Origin: Sphaerolaimus hirsutus
Lineage: Eukaryota; Nematoda; Chromadorea; Monhysterida; Sphaerolaimidae
Length of the DNA: 64,000 bases
NCBI GenBank assembly: GCA_964036195.1
Contig: OZ038453.1
Span: 24,266,352-24,330,351, forward strand
Reading direction: 5' to 3'
This document shows positions 11,314-22,622 of the stretch, piece after piece (position 1 is the first letter of the stretch; every line of letters begins with the position of its first letter). Position numbers and translations under genes: made by a program. The notes below the pieces were generated by a model. The model did no database searches. It worked only from the letters and a program-made list of their open reading frames with translations, and was not told the origin of the DNA.

Positions 11314-12663
11314 ATGGTTTCACCAACGGGTCACATCAGAAAGACCCTGGGGCCAGCAAAGCACAGGGTAGACAACAGATTGGCAAGAGAATATGCCAAA
11401 TATGACCCAGAGATATTTGCGGGAGCAACAAAGGAAGAAAAGAGAACAGAAATGAGAAGAGTGATTGCATCTGTCAAACAGGAGGGTGCAAAATTGGAAA
11501 GTGCAATGACTGCAGTGAGAACTCAATTTGACGCATGGAGGGATGTCGTCAAGGACATTGACGAACCCGACCAGATGGAACAAGAACAGAAGATATACCA
11601 AGACTCATATGAGGAATATGCAAACATGTCAGACTTGGTGACACAGAAAATTGCAGCCATGAATGTGTACATTGAAGAGTTGCAAGACATGATCCAGCAA
11701 CAGAGCGGAAATACCATGTATGAAGTCAATACAGCATTCATACAGCAGATGGCTGCCCAGATGGCTCTGACAGCTCAGGGAGCTGCTCCGGGGGCCAGTT
11801 CAACCAATGCAACCACGGCAAAGAGCGTCAAATTACAGAAACTGGAAGTGGAACAGTTTACTGGGGAAATTGTCAAATTTCGATCATGGTGGCAAATGTT
11901 CGAATCCCACATCCACAATCGGACAGATTTGGAGGACATTTCCAAGTTCTCATACTTGAGGAGCTTGCTGAAAGGCTCAGCATTTGGCATGATCAGTGGA
12001 TTGAGTGTGACGGCAGAGAATTATGCACCCGCAATTGCAATGCTCAAGAAAAGATATGACCAGCCAGTTGTAGTCAGAAACACGCTGATGAGTAATATCA
12101 TGAAGTTGCGATAGGCCAGGAATACCTGTCAGGATATGAGAATTTTGTTTGATGCAATTGAAAGGCTGCTCCAGCAGTTGGAGTCACTGGGTGAATCAGT
12201 GGAACATCCAATGCTGTTGAGCCAGCTGCAACAGAAAGTGCCACCCGAGGTTCTCAGAGAAATCCAGAAGGAACAGGGAACTGAGGAAGCCTTGACGGTG
12301 GAGATATTCAGAAAGCTGTTTGGCAAGCAGCTAGCGCTCAGTGAGGCTGTACAGCACGCACAGCAAACTGAGGCACCAGTTCAGCAATCGCGCCAGGGGT
12401 TTGGGAATAATCCGCGCGCACAGCAATTCAATAATCGATTCCAAGGCAATGGGAATCGATTCAGAGGGCCAGAGAACCCAAGGACCAGCACAGGGAGCAT
12501 GTCTGTGATCCAGAATGGTCAGAGTGCACCACAGGCTGGATTCATGAATCCTGGGAGGCCGTGTGTGTTCTGCAATGACACACAGCAATTACACTTTAAT
12601 GATAAGTGTCCAAAGTTCAAAACTGCCAGAGAAAGGAGAGTGATTTTGTCAAAGGCAGAGTGA
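11314..12663 (+). pseudogene. BEL/Pao gag, with an internal in-frame stop
   Basis: This is the gag-like capsid/nucleocapsid region. It has a basic N-terminus, a helical region with glutamine-rich stretches, a conserved segment around FRSWWQMFESHI and, near the end, a C-x2-C-x6-H-x4-C zinc knuckle. One reading frame runs from 11314 to 12663 except for a TAG at 12112-12114. It ends at a TGA (12661-12663) that falls between the first zinc knuckle and two further knuckles read in the same frame downstream. No frameshift is involved. Either the stops are decay, or they are read through in the natural polyprotein. The ATG at 11314 is preferred over 11290 for its adenine-rich context, but this is a weak choice. 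Confidence 0.8.
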
Positions 12664-15600
12664 TGCCTGAGATGCCTGCAGAAAGGGCATTACATGAATC
12701 AATGTCAATTTACGAGAAGTTGCTTCTATTGCAAGTCCAATAGACACCACACTGCGGTGTGCCCAGAGAAATTTGGTGACAATGGCAATGGAAACGCTGG
12801 ACGGCAAATTCCAGCATTTAGAGCAAATGGTCAACAGAATGGCCAGCAATCAGTAAACAATGGCAGAAAGTCTGTGCCGACAGTCGGACGACCAGCACAG
12901 AGCCAACAGAGAAAGGCCACAGTGAATTGTGTCACTGTGGAAGAAGCTGGACCAGAAGTGGTAGAGACAGAAACCATATCCAGCACAGTGGTTACAGAAC
13001 CAAATACAAAGCAACAGAATATGTCAGTGAACCTGTCAGTAAACAGGAATATGTCAATGCTGATGACAGCCAGAACCGTGATTGAGGCTTCAGAAATGGA
13101 TACAGAGATGGAGCCTGAACAGCCACCACTACAGATTCAAGCGTTCCTGGACACAGGATCCCAGGGAACGTACATGTCAGAGAAAGTGGCCAAGAAACTC
13201 AATTTAAAGAGTACAGGTGAACACCACATCCAGGTGTACACATTCGGAAATGAAAAGCCGCACTATAAAGTAGTACAGCAAGTGGAATTCAGAATGTGGC
13301 TTAGAAATGGCCAGAAAGTTGATATGGTGGCTGATGTGGTCCCGACGTTGACCACAGAACAAGTCAAAGTGCCTGTGTCAGAACAGGACGAAAAGTACCT
13401 GCAGAAGTACTTCCCGGATGAGAGTTACTTTGCAGACAGAATTCCCAAGGAAAAAGGGACAGAGTGCAAGTTCAAGCCAGACATTATAGTGGGCTTGAAT
13501 TATTTCTGGGACTTGATGTCCAGAAACACCAGCACCACCAGACTTCCATCAGGATTGTATGTCATTCCATCAGAATTGGGATTGCTGATGGGAGGTGGGC
13601 AGCTGACAAGCAACAGAAATCAATGGACCACGGATGGCGCATATCCGGTGGTGGTCAACACAATTGTGCATCAAATTCAGAGAGAAAAGTGGTACGAGGA
13701 AGCACCGTTGTCAATTGCTCCTGTACCAAATGTCAAAGACATGGACAGACTGGATACCATTGGCATAATGGACCAGCCAGACCTCGTCGAGGACGATGAG
13801 GCCATCAAGCAATTCAATGAGAGTGTACAGAGAAACCCAGACGGACGGTACTCTGTAAAGTTCATGTACAAACCGAATTTGCATGAACTCCCAGATAATA
13901 AAGCAATGGCGTTCAAGAGGTTCAGGTACCTCACCAACAGGCTCAAGAGAGACCCAGAATTACTGGAAAAAATTCAGGCAATCATGAAAGCACAGGAGGA
14001 GCAAGGAGTAATTGAGAAAGTCCAAAAGGATATTATGGATGGCAGGAAGTTCCATATATTGCCTCATCAACCAGTGATAACGCCAGAGAAAACCACCACA
14101 AAGGTCAGAGAGGTATATGATGCCTCAGCGAAACCGCCAGGCATGCCAAGCTTGAATGAGTGCATGTACCGCGGTCCAGTGATACTACCACAGCTGGTAG
14201 GGATGCTGATGCGATTCCGGTTGCATGGAATCGCCCTGGTCGCAGACATAGAGAAAGCATTTCTGCAGATTAGTCTGCAGGACAGTGACAGAGATGTGAC
14301 AAGATTTCTGTGGTACAAGGATCCCACAAAACCATCCATGGAGGACAACATTCAGATTTACAGATTTGCCAGAGTACCATTTGGAATAATTTGCAGCCCA
14401 GCGCTGCTAGCGCTGACAGTCAGATACCACCTGAATCAAGCTGGCACAGAAAATGCAAAATTGATCGATGAAAATCTGTATGTGGATAATTTGATCCTCA
14501 GTGTGGACACAGAGCAGAAAGCAATCGAATTGTACCAGGAATCCAAAGTGCTGTTCACAGAGGCACAGATGAATCTGAGAGAATGGAACAGCAACAATAA
14601 GAGCTTTACTTGGCAATTGGCAGAGTCAGATGTGGCCAAGGAAATTGTCACAACAGTCCTAGGCATGAAATGGGACACAGAAAGCGACCAGATGTGGCTG
14701 AAGACACCAAAGACAGTTCAGCAATCACAATTATCAGAAACTGACCAGGAAATCAAACTTCCCACGAAAAGGACAGTTGCAAAGGTGACTGCGGGATGTT
14801 TTGATCCAATGGGACTAGTCAGTCCTGTCCTACTGCCAGCAAAGAGATTTTTGCAAACGTTATGGCATTCAGGACCAAGTGCCAAAGAATGGGATACCCC
14901 CCTGTCTGAGGAACAGACAGCAATTTGGCAGCAATTGGAGACAGAGTTGCTCAAAGTTGGACAGATCAAGTTCAACAGAAATTTGAATTATCAGAGTGGT
15001 GCAGATGCACAACTGCACATTTTCGTTGATGCCTCAGCAATGGCATACAGCGCAGCGGCATACATATGCCAGAAAACGGAAAATAACAGCGGCACATCAA
15101 GCCTGCTGTACTCCAGATTGAGACTCGCTCCAAAGAAACCAGAAGTGACAATTCCACGGCTGGAATTGTTAGCAATGTTGATCGGCAGCAGAATGTCAAA
15201 GTTTATTCACAAAGAGCTCAAGGACGTCAAATTCAGTCAAACAGTTGTATGGTCAGATTCAACCTGTTGTCTGAAGTGGCTAACAACAGCAAAGCCACTG
15301 GCATGTTTTGTCAAGAACAGATTGGATGAAATCAAGAAAATTCAGAGTGAGACAGAAAACATGCACATCAGACACATCGCAGGACTGGAGAACCCAGCTG
15401 ACATGGCCACAAGAGGCATGAATATGTCAGAGTTGGAAGGCAGTAACCTGTGGTGGAAGGGGCCAGAATGGCTAATGACTGGAGAGTGGCCAGAGCCGAA
15501 AGTGGAGCCAGTTACGCCAGAAGTAATGGCAGAAATCAAGAAAGAAGAACTCAAGTTCCCAAAAGCCAGTCCAATTTACCTGGGCGCCACACAGCAAGTG

Positions 15601-18600
15601 GTCAGTGACCCAGATGCCAGCAATGTGCAAGCTGATGAAAGCAAGCAAAGCAATCCATTGGGAATTGAGATTCAGAGATTCTCATCACTGACAAAATTAC
15701 TGGATGCAACAGTATATGTGATGAGATTTGTGCGACAGATGCACAAAAAGCGCAGCAGAAATGACAGTCAGAATGGATTGTCAGAAATCATGGAAAGTAT
15801 CTGTGGTACAATAAAACCACAGGGAATTATCAGTATTGAAGAGAGAGAGATTGCGTTAAGATATTGGATCAAAGTAACGCAACAGAATCATTACAAAGGA
15901 GTGGCAGAGATTCTGACAACAAGCCACAGCAAAGGCAGCCAGAATGGCAAGAAAACAGCTGCAGACCAGCAGTTGATCAAATGGCTCAATGTGCAAATGC
16001 ATCAGGATGGAATCCTGAAGTGCCACGGCAGAATGGAGCATACAGACCCTCAGGAGGTCACAGTGCCACTCATACTGTTGCCAGCAACGGCTACAGTGAC
16101 TCAGCTGATCGTCAGAAACCAGCATGAAAAGTTAATGCACGCAGGAGTGCAACACACATTGGCAGCGATCAGACAAAAGTACTGGATTACACAGGGCAGA
16201 CGGGTGATCTATAATGTGACCAGAACCTGCCCAACCTGTAAGAAATTGGGAGCGAAGCCGTACCAGCTTCCACCAATGCCAGATTTACCAGAAACCAGAG
16301 TTCAGAGAGCCAGACCGTTCCAGTACACGGGCTTGGATTATTTGGGACCAGTTTGGTACAAAGTGGACAAAAATCACAGGAAAATGTGGATTTGTTTGTT
16401 CACATGTATGGTGACACGTGCAGTTCACCTGGAAAGTGTGCTGGACATGACAGCACAGGAATTCCTGAACGCAGTCAGGAGATTCATCGCCAGGTGTGGA
16501 AAGCCTGAGGCAGTGATTTCAGACAATGCGACGCAATTCAAATTGACAGAGAAAGTGCTCAGCACAAGCACTGACAAGGCCATTAACACTGGGAAAGAAT
16601 GGTCAGAAATGGTCAAAAGTGGAGCAGTACAGACTTACTGCTCACAGCAACAAATCCAGTGGAACATGACTACTCCTATGGCACCATGGCAAGGAGGTGT
16701 CTATGAGAGAATGGTGGGCATCACCAAGAAACATTTCAAGGCAGCTGTGGGGCACAGAATGTTAACCCTGCAAGAATTGTTGACACTTCTGCCAGAAGTC
16801 GAGGCAGTGATCAACAGCAGGCCAATCTCTTACATCTATGGTGATGTGAAGAGCCTCAGAGTGCTGACGCCAAGAGACTTCCTGACAGGGGAAGGTCAGA
16901 TTGGAGCACCACAGTTTGACGCAGACAAAGATGGAGAATTCGTGCCCAGAATGGATAATGCAGCGAAACTGCAGAAATATTGGGAGACAACCCAGCAAAC
17001 TTTGGATAAGTTCTGGGACTTGTGGCACCAAGAGTATATCCCAAGCTTGAGGGAAAGGACTCAGGTGACACACAAACATGGCAGATTGACAGCGACTCAA
17101 GAACCCAAAGTGAATGAAGTTGTGCTGATTTATGAAGAAAACATGCCCAGAGGTGCATGGAGGATGGGTCGCATCGAGCAGTTAGAGCCCAGCAAAGATG
17201 GACAGATTCGCTCAGCAAAAGTCAGAACTGCCAACAGAAATGTGGTCAGCAGACCACTCAATCAATTGTATCCACTGGAAATCAATTCAAAAACAATGGA
17301 TATCCCAGAGACAGCAGTGACAGTCAAAGTAGATTTACTGGACCCAGCAATTGTCCAGAAACATGTCAGAAATCAGAGCTCGAACAGAGACTCTGTATCA
17401 AACCCTGCTCAAAACCCTGCTCAGAGGAACTCAGCATCGGATAGAGTCCTGAGGAGTGCAACAGGGAAAGCCACAGCCACCACCAGCAGTCTGGTGATTG
17501 GAATGCTGTGCATGGTGTTGATGCTGACAGGCATGTCAGAGTCAGCAACGCTGAGAGAAGCTTACAGCGAAGTATTTTCCAGAACATACGTTCTAGAAAC
17601 CTCGACAGTGAGGCCACCATCATTGGCAGCACATCATGGATTGCCGCCTTTGCCTTCAGAATGGCCACCAAAATCTGTCAGAGAAATGCAGACTTATGAG
17701 AGATTCAAGGATGCAATTAAGGATCATCCTGTGGAACAGGTGATCAGTTCACAAAGCCAGAAGTATCAGATTTGTACCAGTGGAAGGCATGGACATGCGC
17801 TTACAGTTCCTGAAGAAGTGCAGTGCCATATCCCACCAAGGAATTTTGTCAAGGCAATGAAAGTTACACTTTACGCACAGAGACAGATTCCACAGAAAGA
17901 AAAGGCATACAGATGCTACATCAGAATCAAAGAGATCATCACACACACCAGTTTCTGGGGAGCGAAAGGCATTACAGGCAATTTTGAGAAATACCAGCAA
18001 GTTGGCGTGGTAGCCTGTAACTATGCAAGAATTCACAAGATGTTCAGAGGAACACCTTTAGTGGAAATGGAACCCAGAGTGTGGACAACCAATCAAACCT
18101 TGAATGTGGAATATTCATGGTGTTGTCATGACAAAGAGAATGTCGTCAGTAACTTCTACATGGAAGAAGGAACCGTGGCTTCACTCGATGGAAAGACTGT
18201 AATCAGCGACTTGCAAGATTTCAGCCAGTGCAGAGCCATGATGGGACATTGCAGAGACCACAATTATGGAATCACAGTGTGGGACACGGAGAACTTCAAG
18301 CATCAATGTGCATATGAGAGAATTGGCAGATTCAAATCAGAAATATCTGGCCAAACAATTATTGTGTCAAAGTTGCAAGCAGCATACTCCCACAGCAACA
18401 AGACAAAGAGGCCAATTGGTTCAGAATGTGTTCCGGGAGACACATACTACACCGATCAAGGAGGTGTATTCATCCAGTTTGACAGAAGAGAAGATGTGCC
18501 TGTGGAATGGGCAATGCCAGGAAAGATAGTGGAGGCAAGAGAGTCGACAATCAGTGGAACATTGTATGCCAGATTGGACGACAGAAACTCCAAGTTTCAG

Positions 18601-20019
18601 TTCCTGCAACATGTGGTCAGAGAGATGACTCAGGCACAATTTGCGATTGTATGGCATCAGCTATGTCAACTTCGCAAGAACCAGCTGGACATGTTGACTC
18701 AGCTTTTCCGTATCGATCCAACATTGGGGATTCGAGCCATGCTGGGAAGACAGGATGTTCATGCAGAATGGGCTGGAGAAGCAATTATGTTTTGGGAATG
18801 CAAGGAAGTGCAGCCATACATAATTTATCAGACAGGAAAAGTGGGAGAGACATGTTACAAATACACACCAATGAGATTGGACAAAGACGGGCCCTTGTGG
18901 TTCAAGAGCCCAGGCAGCAGAGACTTGGTGGAGAAATCACCAGAAGAAGACTGCAGCCACACCACACCGCACCTGTACAGAAATGAGCATGGACAGTGGA
19001 AGTCTGCACATGGAATGGTGCATGTCACAGAGACGCCAATTGAAATGACATGGAAAGGACAGTGGCAGGCCTTCACGTTTGACGCGCCTCACCTGTTCAC
19101 CAACATTGTCAACAGAGCGACCAATTTCATGGATGTCAGAGGCCAGATTCAGAGACTACAGAGTTTGGAGCATGTGCAGAACCAGTTGATCGATTACACA
19201 GCAGATATGTCATTGGATCCCAGAGTGATCAGAAATTCAATAGAAGGCATTGGAGCTGGAATTGGACAGACAGCAGCAGGAATCGGCAAGGCATATGGTC
19301 ACTATATATCTGGAGTGTCAAAAGGGTACACTAACTTTATGGGAGGAATGCTGAAAGGACCCTTTCAAGTGATCATCAACACAATCGCAATACTGCTGGG
19401 AATCACAATCCTGGTAGCTGGAATCGTAGCTGCAGGATACCTGTGGTACAATTGGAGAATTGCCACAGGGAAGCCAGTGATTCCACCATGCGTATATACA
19501 TGCATATGGAAATGCATAGTGTGTCCGTTCAAATGCATATGGCTATGCTTCAGAGCCATCAGATATACTATCAAGAAATCAACTCAGAAAGAGACCAATT
19601 ATCCACAAAGAAAAGTACGCAAGACAGAGTTGAGACCAGCAATCAAGAGGAGAGCCAGATCCAACTCAACACAGTCCGTCAGATTTGCCAGGAGAGCAGA
19701 AACCGAGGACAGAATGGCAAAGTCACTATCAGCATACGTTCAGCCAGATGAAAGTTCAGCTGATGAGGGACAAGTCAGAGCCAGGAACAGAGACAGTGTT
19801 CACATGCCTGATATCCGCAAATTCACCTCACGCGAACGCGCAGGAAGCGACACGGGCAACTACTTGCTTCATCATCAGGCTAGGTCGGCGTTGGCATCAC
19901 CAGCAACCGGACCTACAACTTCACGCACGCCCACGACTTCGCGCACGACCACGTTCACCACCGAGGCGACTGTGGAAACGCCACTCATCACTTTGGCGCC
20001 CACCACCACCAGCATGTGA
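12664..20019 (+). CDS. BEL/Pao pol plus env-like polyprotein
   Basis: A long open frame in the same frame as gag runs to a TGA at 20017-20019. Counting residues from the ATG at 12694: a zinc knuckle at 10-23, an aspartic protease DTGS at 153-156, and reverse transcriptase with ADIEKAF and the active-site box YVDN at 596-599 (second aspartate replaced). RNase H follows with FVDAS near 779. The integrase has an HHCC finger near 1142-1185 and catalytic D1215, D1277 and E1338. An env-like region starts at a hydrophobic, signal-like stretch near 1598-1618, contains many cysteines, has a predicted membrane span near 2227-2250, and ends in a basic and serine/threonine-rich tail of about 190 residues. 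The ATG at 12694 lies inside the nucleocapsid and is probably not a true start. The domain order PR-RT-RH-IN identifies BEL/Pao. The env class was not determined. Confidence 0.9.
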   Translation, partial: CLRCLQKGHYMNQCQFTRSCFYCKSNRHHTAVCPEKFGDNGNGNAGRQIPAFRANGQQNGQQSVNNGRKSVPTVGRPAQSQQRKATVNCVTVEEAGPEVVETETISSTVVTEPNTKQQNMSVNLSVNRNMSMLMTARTVIEASEMDTEMEPEQPPLQIQAFLDTGSQGTYMSEKVAKKLNLKSTGEHHIQVYTFGNEKPHYKVVQQVEFRMWLRNGQKVDMVADVVPTLTTEQVKVPVSEQDEKYLQKYFPDESYFADRIPKEKGTECKFKPDIIVGLNYFWDLMSRNTSTTRLPSGLYVIPSELGLLMGGGQLTSNRNQWTTDGAYPVVVNTIVHQIQREKWYEEAPLSIAPVPNVKDMDRLDTIGIMDQPDLVEDDEAIKQFNESVQRNPDGRYSVKFMYKPNLHELPDNKAMAFKRFRYLTNRLKRDPELLEKIQAIMKAQEEQGVIEKVQKDIMDGRKFHILPHQPVITPEKTTTKVREVYDASAKPPGMPSLNECMYRGPVILPQLVGMLMRFRLHGIALVADIEKAFLQISLQDSDRDVTRFLWYKDPTKPSMEDNIQIYRFARVPFGIICSPALLALTVRYHLNQAGTENAKLIDENLYVDNLILSVDTEQKAIELYQESKVLFTEAQMNLREWNSNNKSFTWQLAESDVAKEIVTTVLGMKWDTESDQMWLKTPKTVQQSQLSETDQEIKLPTKRTVAKVTAGCFDPMGLVSPVLLPAKRFLQTLWHSGPSAKEWDTPLSEEQTAIWQQLETELLKVGQIKFNRNLNYQSGADAQLHIFVDASAMAYSAAAYICQKTENNSGTSSLLYSRLRLAPKKPEVTIPRLELLAMLIGSRMSKFIHKELKDVKFSQTVVWSDSTCCLKWLTTAKPLACFVKNRLDEIKKIQSETENMHIRHIAGLENPADMATRGMNMSELEGSNLWWKGPEWLMTGEWPEPKVEPVTPEVMAEIKKEELKFPKASPIYLGATQQVVSDPDASNVQADESKQSNPLGIEIQRFSSLTKLLDATVYVMRFVRQMHKKRSRNDSQNGLSEIMESICGTIKPQGIISIEEREIALRYWIKVTQQNHYKGVAEILTTSHSKGSQNGKKTAADQQLIKWLNVQMHQDGILKCHGRMEHTDPQEVTVPLILLPATATVTQLIVRNQHEKLMHAGVQHTLAAIRQKYWITQGRRVIYNVTRTCPTCKKLGAKPYQLPPMPDLPETRVQRARPFQYTGLDYLGPVWYKVDKNHRKMWICLFTCMVTRAVHLESVLDMTAQEFLNAVRRFIARCGKPEAVISDNATQFKLTEKVLSTSTDKAINTGKEWSEMVKSGAVQTYCSQQQIQWNMTTPMAPWQGGVYERMVGITKKHFKAAVGHRMLTLQELLTLLPEVEAVINSRPISYIYGDVKSLRVLTPRDFLTGEGQIGAPQFDADKDGEFVPRMDNAAKLQKYWETTQQTLDKFWDLWHQEYIPSLRERTQVTHKHGRLTATQEPKVNEVVLIYEENMPRGAWRMGRIEQLEPSKDGQIRSAKVRTANRNVVSRPLNQLYPLEINSKTMDIPETAVTVKVDLLDPAIVQKHVRNQSSNRDSVSNPAQNPAQRNSASDRVLRSATGKATATTSSLVIGMLCMVLMLTGMSESATLREAYSEVFSRTYVLETSTVRPPSLAAHHGLPPLPSEWPPKSVREMQTYERFKDAIKDHPVEQVISSQSQKYQICTSGRHGHALTVPEEVQCHIPPRNFVKAMKVTLYAQRQIPQKEKAYRCYIRIKEIITHTSFWGAKGITGNFEKYQQVGVVACNYARIHKMFRGTPLVEMEPRVWTTNQTLNVEYSWCCHDKENVVSNFYMEEGTVASLDGKTVISDLQDFSQCRAMMGHCRDHNYGITVWDTENFKHQCAYERIGRFKSEISGQTIIVSKLQAAYSHSNKTKRPIGSECVPGDTYYTDQGGVFIQFDRREDVPVEWAMPGKIVEARESTISGTLYARLDDRNSKFQFLQHVVREMTQAQFAIVWHQLCQLRKNQLDMLTQLFRIDPTLGIRAMLGRQDVHAEWAGEAIMFWECKEVQPYIIYQTGKVGETCYKYTPMRLDKDGPLWFKSPGSRDLVEKSPEEDCSHTTPHLYRNEHGQWKSAHGMVHVTETPIEMTWKGQWQAFTFDAPHLFTNIVNRATNFMDVRGQIQRLQSLEHVQNQLIDYTADMSLDPRVIRNSIEGIGAGIGQTAAGIGKAYGHYISGVSKGYTNFMGGMLKGPFQVIINTIAILLGITILVAGIVAAGYLWYNWRIATGKPVIPPCVYTCIWKCIVCPFKCIWLCFRAIRYTIKKSTQKETNYPQRKVRKTELRPAIKRRARSNSTQSVRFARRAETEDRMAKSLSAYVQPDESSADEGQVRARNRDSVHMPDIRKFTSRERAGSDTGNYLLHHQARSALASPATGPTTSRTPTTSRTTTFTTEATVETPLITLAPTTTSM

Positions 20020-20020
20020 C

Positions 20021-20047
20021 GTTGCTGCAACAACGGGGTGCAGCAAC
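20021..20047 (+). other. Perfect 9-bp hairpin before the 3' LTR
   Basis: GTTGCTGCA (20021-20029) and TGCAGCAAC (20039-20047) pair around a 9-nt loop just after the env stop. The 15 bases directly before the 3' LTR are not a polypurine run, which is unusual for an LTR element. Confidence 0.6.
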
Positions 20048-20062
20048 TTCTTCCGCCCGGAG

Positions 20063-21372
20063 TGTGCTGACCGTGGCAAAATGGATGGATAAAGAAATAC
20101 AGAGATTTGATAATTAGGCTCATATTTATCTATTTACCTATTTGCACTAATTTACATTTCATGCATCATATAAACTTACTGCAAATTGTATTTTCTACAC
20201 TTATTACGTATCCATGGAGAATATTCGATTAGGAAAGTGTTCTATAAGTTATTGATATGTTTATGAGGAATATTTAGGTTAAAAAGTCAAATATGTTATT
20301 ATTAGGTGTATTAACATAATATTAGGCTCATTCAACTCGCCGTAATTTTCTGATCATTATTATATATACATTTACATGGTTTACTTGCAATTTGGGAAAG
20401 TCAAAAGTTGTAAATATTTATGTGCCACGTATTTATTTAGGCCAGCGTCCTAATAGAGAAATAGTGCCCTGTGTGTAACTAGCATTTTCTGTGTGAATTT
20501 ACGAAGCCCTTCGCATAGGCATAATTATTATAACCCTGCTCATAAGTTATATTATTTTTACTTTGACATTATGATAAATACCCTGCTCAGATTATACCAT
20601 AATATCATACAAACCCTGCTCAATTATTATACTCATTTACTTGAATAAGTCCCAATTTACCCATTATTCAACATACGTTTCCAGGAAGTGATTATTATTA
20701 TTATGTTGAATATACCTTATTCTATTTACGTCATTAGGAACATTTACACCACTATTTACAATTTCCAAACCCTATTTTATTAGTTCCAATGTGCGTCAAT
20801 GTTTTCTGACAAATTGAACCAAATTAGTAAATCGGCCGAGTTTGCCGACTTCGCGCCTCGTAAGATTAATAGTTTTTCTATTAACCCAATTTGTACCTGG
20901 TATTTCTTTACCATAAGTATTTGAATGTATGCACGCATAGAATAAGCCAACTGTTTCTGTCAAATGTGTCTTATTGTTATATTTGTGGTTTATTTGTGCA
21001 TTTGTATTAGGAAATTACTGTAGCTGTTTTTCTATACATGATTTCCGTGTCTTAGCTACTTTGGAAGTTTTTACTTCAGTCTGCGGACCCCAAGCTACTG
21101 AACGAAAATAAGCTAGCGATAGAAACTTCGATTAGGAAGCTCGCTAGACTTTGCGCTTTTGTAACACGCTGTATCTGATCGAAATAAAGTACCTGAAACG
21201 ATTCGAACCCCCTTTTTCAACACACAACTACGAAATAAACTCAACTTGGCTGTCGACAAGTGGACGTTCGGCTACAACGGGAAATCAACCACTCTAAAGG
21301 CCGTTTCTCACTACGGTCTTGAAGCAGCCGGATTCGGTGGTAGAAGACGCTGACTTCGGTGGCTTCATCACA
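20063..21372 (+). mobile_element. BEL/Pao element 3' LTR
   Basis: This 1310-bp copy of the 9089-10398 LTR starts TGTGCTGACC and ends CTTCATCACA. It is followed by GGGGT (21373-21377), the right target-site copy. Whole element: 9089-21372. Confidence 0.95.
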
Positions 21373-22347
21373 GGGGTGGTAATTCCCGATATGACCGTTA
21401 AAGTCACCTATTAATAGGGATGGGTTACCATTCGCAGTATTCTCGGATACTTGTTTTGAGAGATTGGAAAGGATAGTTTCGTTCCCCTGCATATAGTCCC
21501 TATTCCGTGCTACTTTCCCAGCATCAAATAGGTAAACTATAGCAAGCATTACGAATGTAGATGATTTGTTACATCGTAATGTTAGCCACAAAACATTTTC
21601 ACAGGTTTCCCAATAATCACCTCCCAAGACAGAGCATTCAATGGTACTTTTTGTGTATACCGCTATTCCACCATTGCCATTAACTGGCTTCATGATGGTA
21701 TTTAGTGTATACCCAGGAATATCAGGCAGATGCACCTTATGTACTGCATTTGTCTCACACAAGGCGATGCAATCGTACCCCTTTGAACCTATATTTTGGA
21801 GTTGTACATGTTTGTGCCTGATTGAGTTTACATTTTGATAAAATACTGTAAACTCAGTACCCGACCTTATATTAGAGTCCCTAGACGGGTCGACATGTGA
21901 TGGATTACCCGATACACGGTTACCATATTGTGTCATATCGGTTTGTAGAGTATCGACATGTGACACGTAATTGCGCTGCAAGTGGACATCTCCACCCAAT
22001 TTTGCCATACCCCCAACTTTGTCCGTGTGTTCATTATATACTGGCCTCTTTGTATTATACTTGTATTCAAAGAACGCCAAAAATTGACCTTGGGCGGCCA
22101 TACACGCAAGATGACACGCGTCATAAAACACGCTTAAGGGCAGCAGTTTTCGAATCGGGCGGAGTAGATGGCAAAACATACGGAAACTGTGTCCTAAAAA
22201 TATGAATCGATATATTCTGCCGAACCGAAGGAAAATTAATAAGCACCGAGAATGTCTGAAAGATCTGGCAATGTAATTTAATCTATATATTAAAGCCACT
22301 TCCCCTTTCTGTTCGGTTCTTCTCATTAGACGCCAGTGCAATCGCAT
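21373..22347 (-). pseudogene. Non-LTR retrotransposon ORF2, 5' part: APE-type endonuclease
   Basis: This is the N-terminal half of the LINE protein. After about 150 poorly defined residues comes the endonuclease core: FYQNVNSIRHK, then ALCETNA, and LIGDFNGHIG just before the break. These match the Mg-binding and catalytic blocks of apurinic-type endonucleases. The frame is interrupted at 21378 by the BEL/Pao element. Leaving out the element and one target-site copy, the two LINE halves are in the same frame, so the LINE looks intact apart from the insertion. The start codon is uncertain; the ATG at 22345-22347 is the first in frame. Confidence 0.85.
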
Positions 22348-22622
22348 AAACCAAACACAGTGCCAAATACTTCAAACACAGACGTACAACACTGTATGGC
22401 AAGACCTCACACAGGTAGGCATTAATTAATATATTATATGTGATTACTGTAATGCCCTTTCGTAGTGTAGGATCAGAACAGTTTGCCAGCTTCCCGTGTG
22501 GTGTCACGCCATAATTAAATTTGGAGGAAATTAAACAAAAAACAATCACCACACCGCAACCGGAACAAAGTAGGTGTAGCAGTTCGCACCTTCTGAAACA
22601 GAGGTGCACCTGCCTAACCGCC

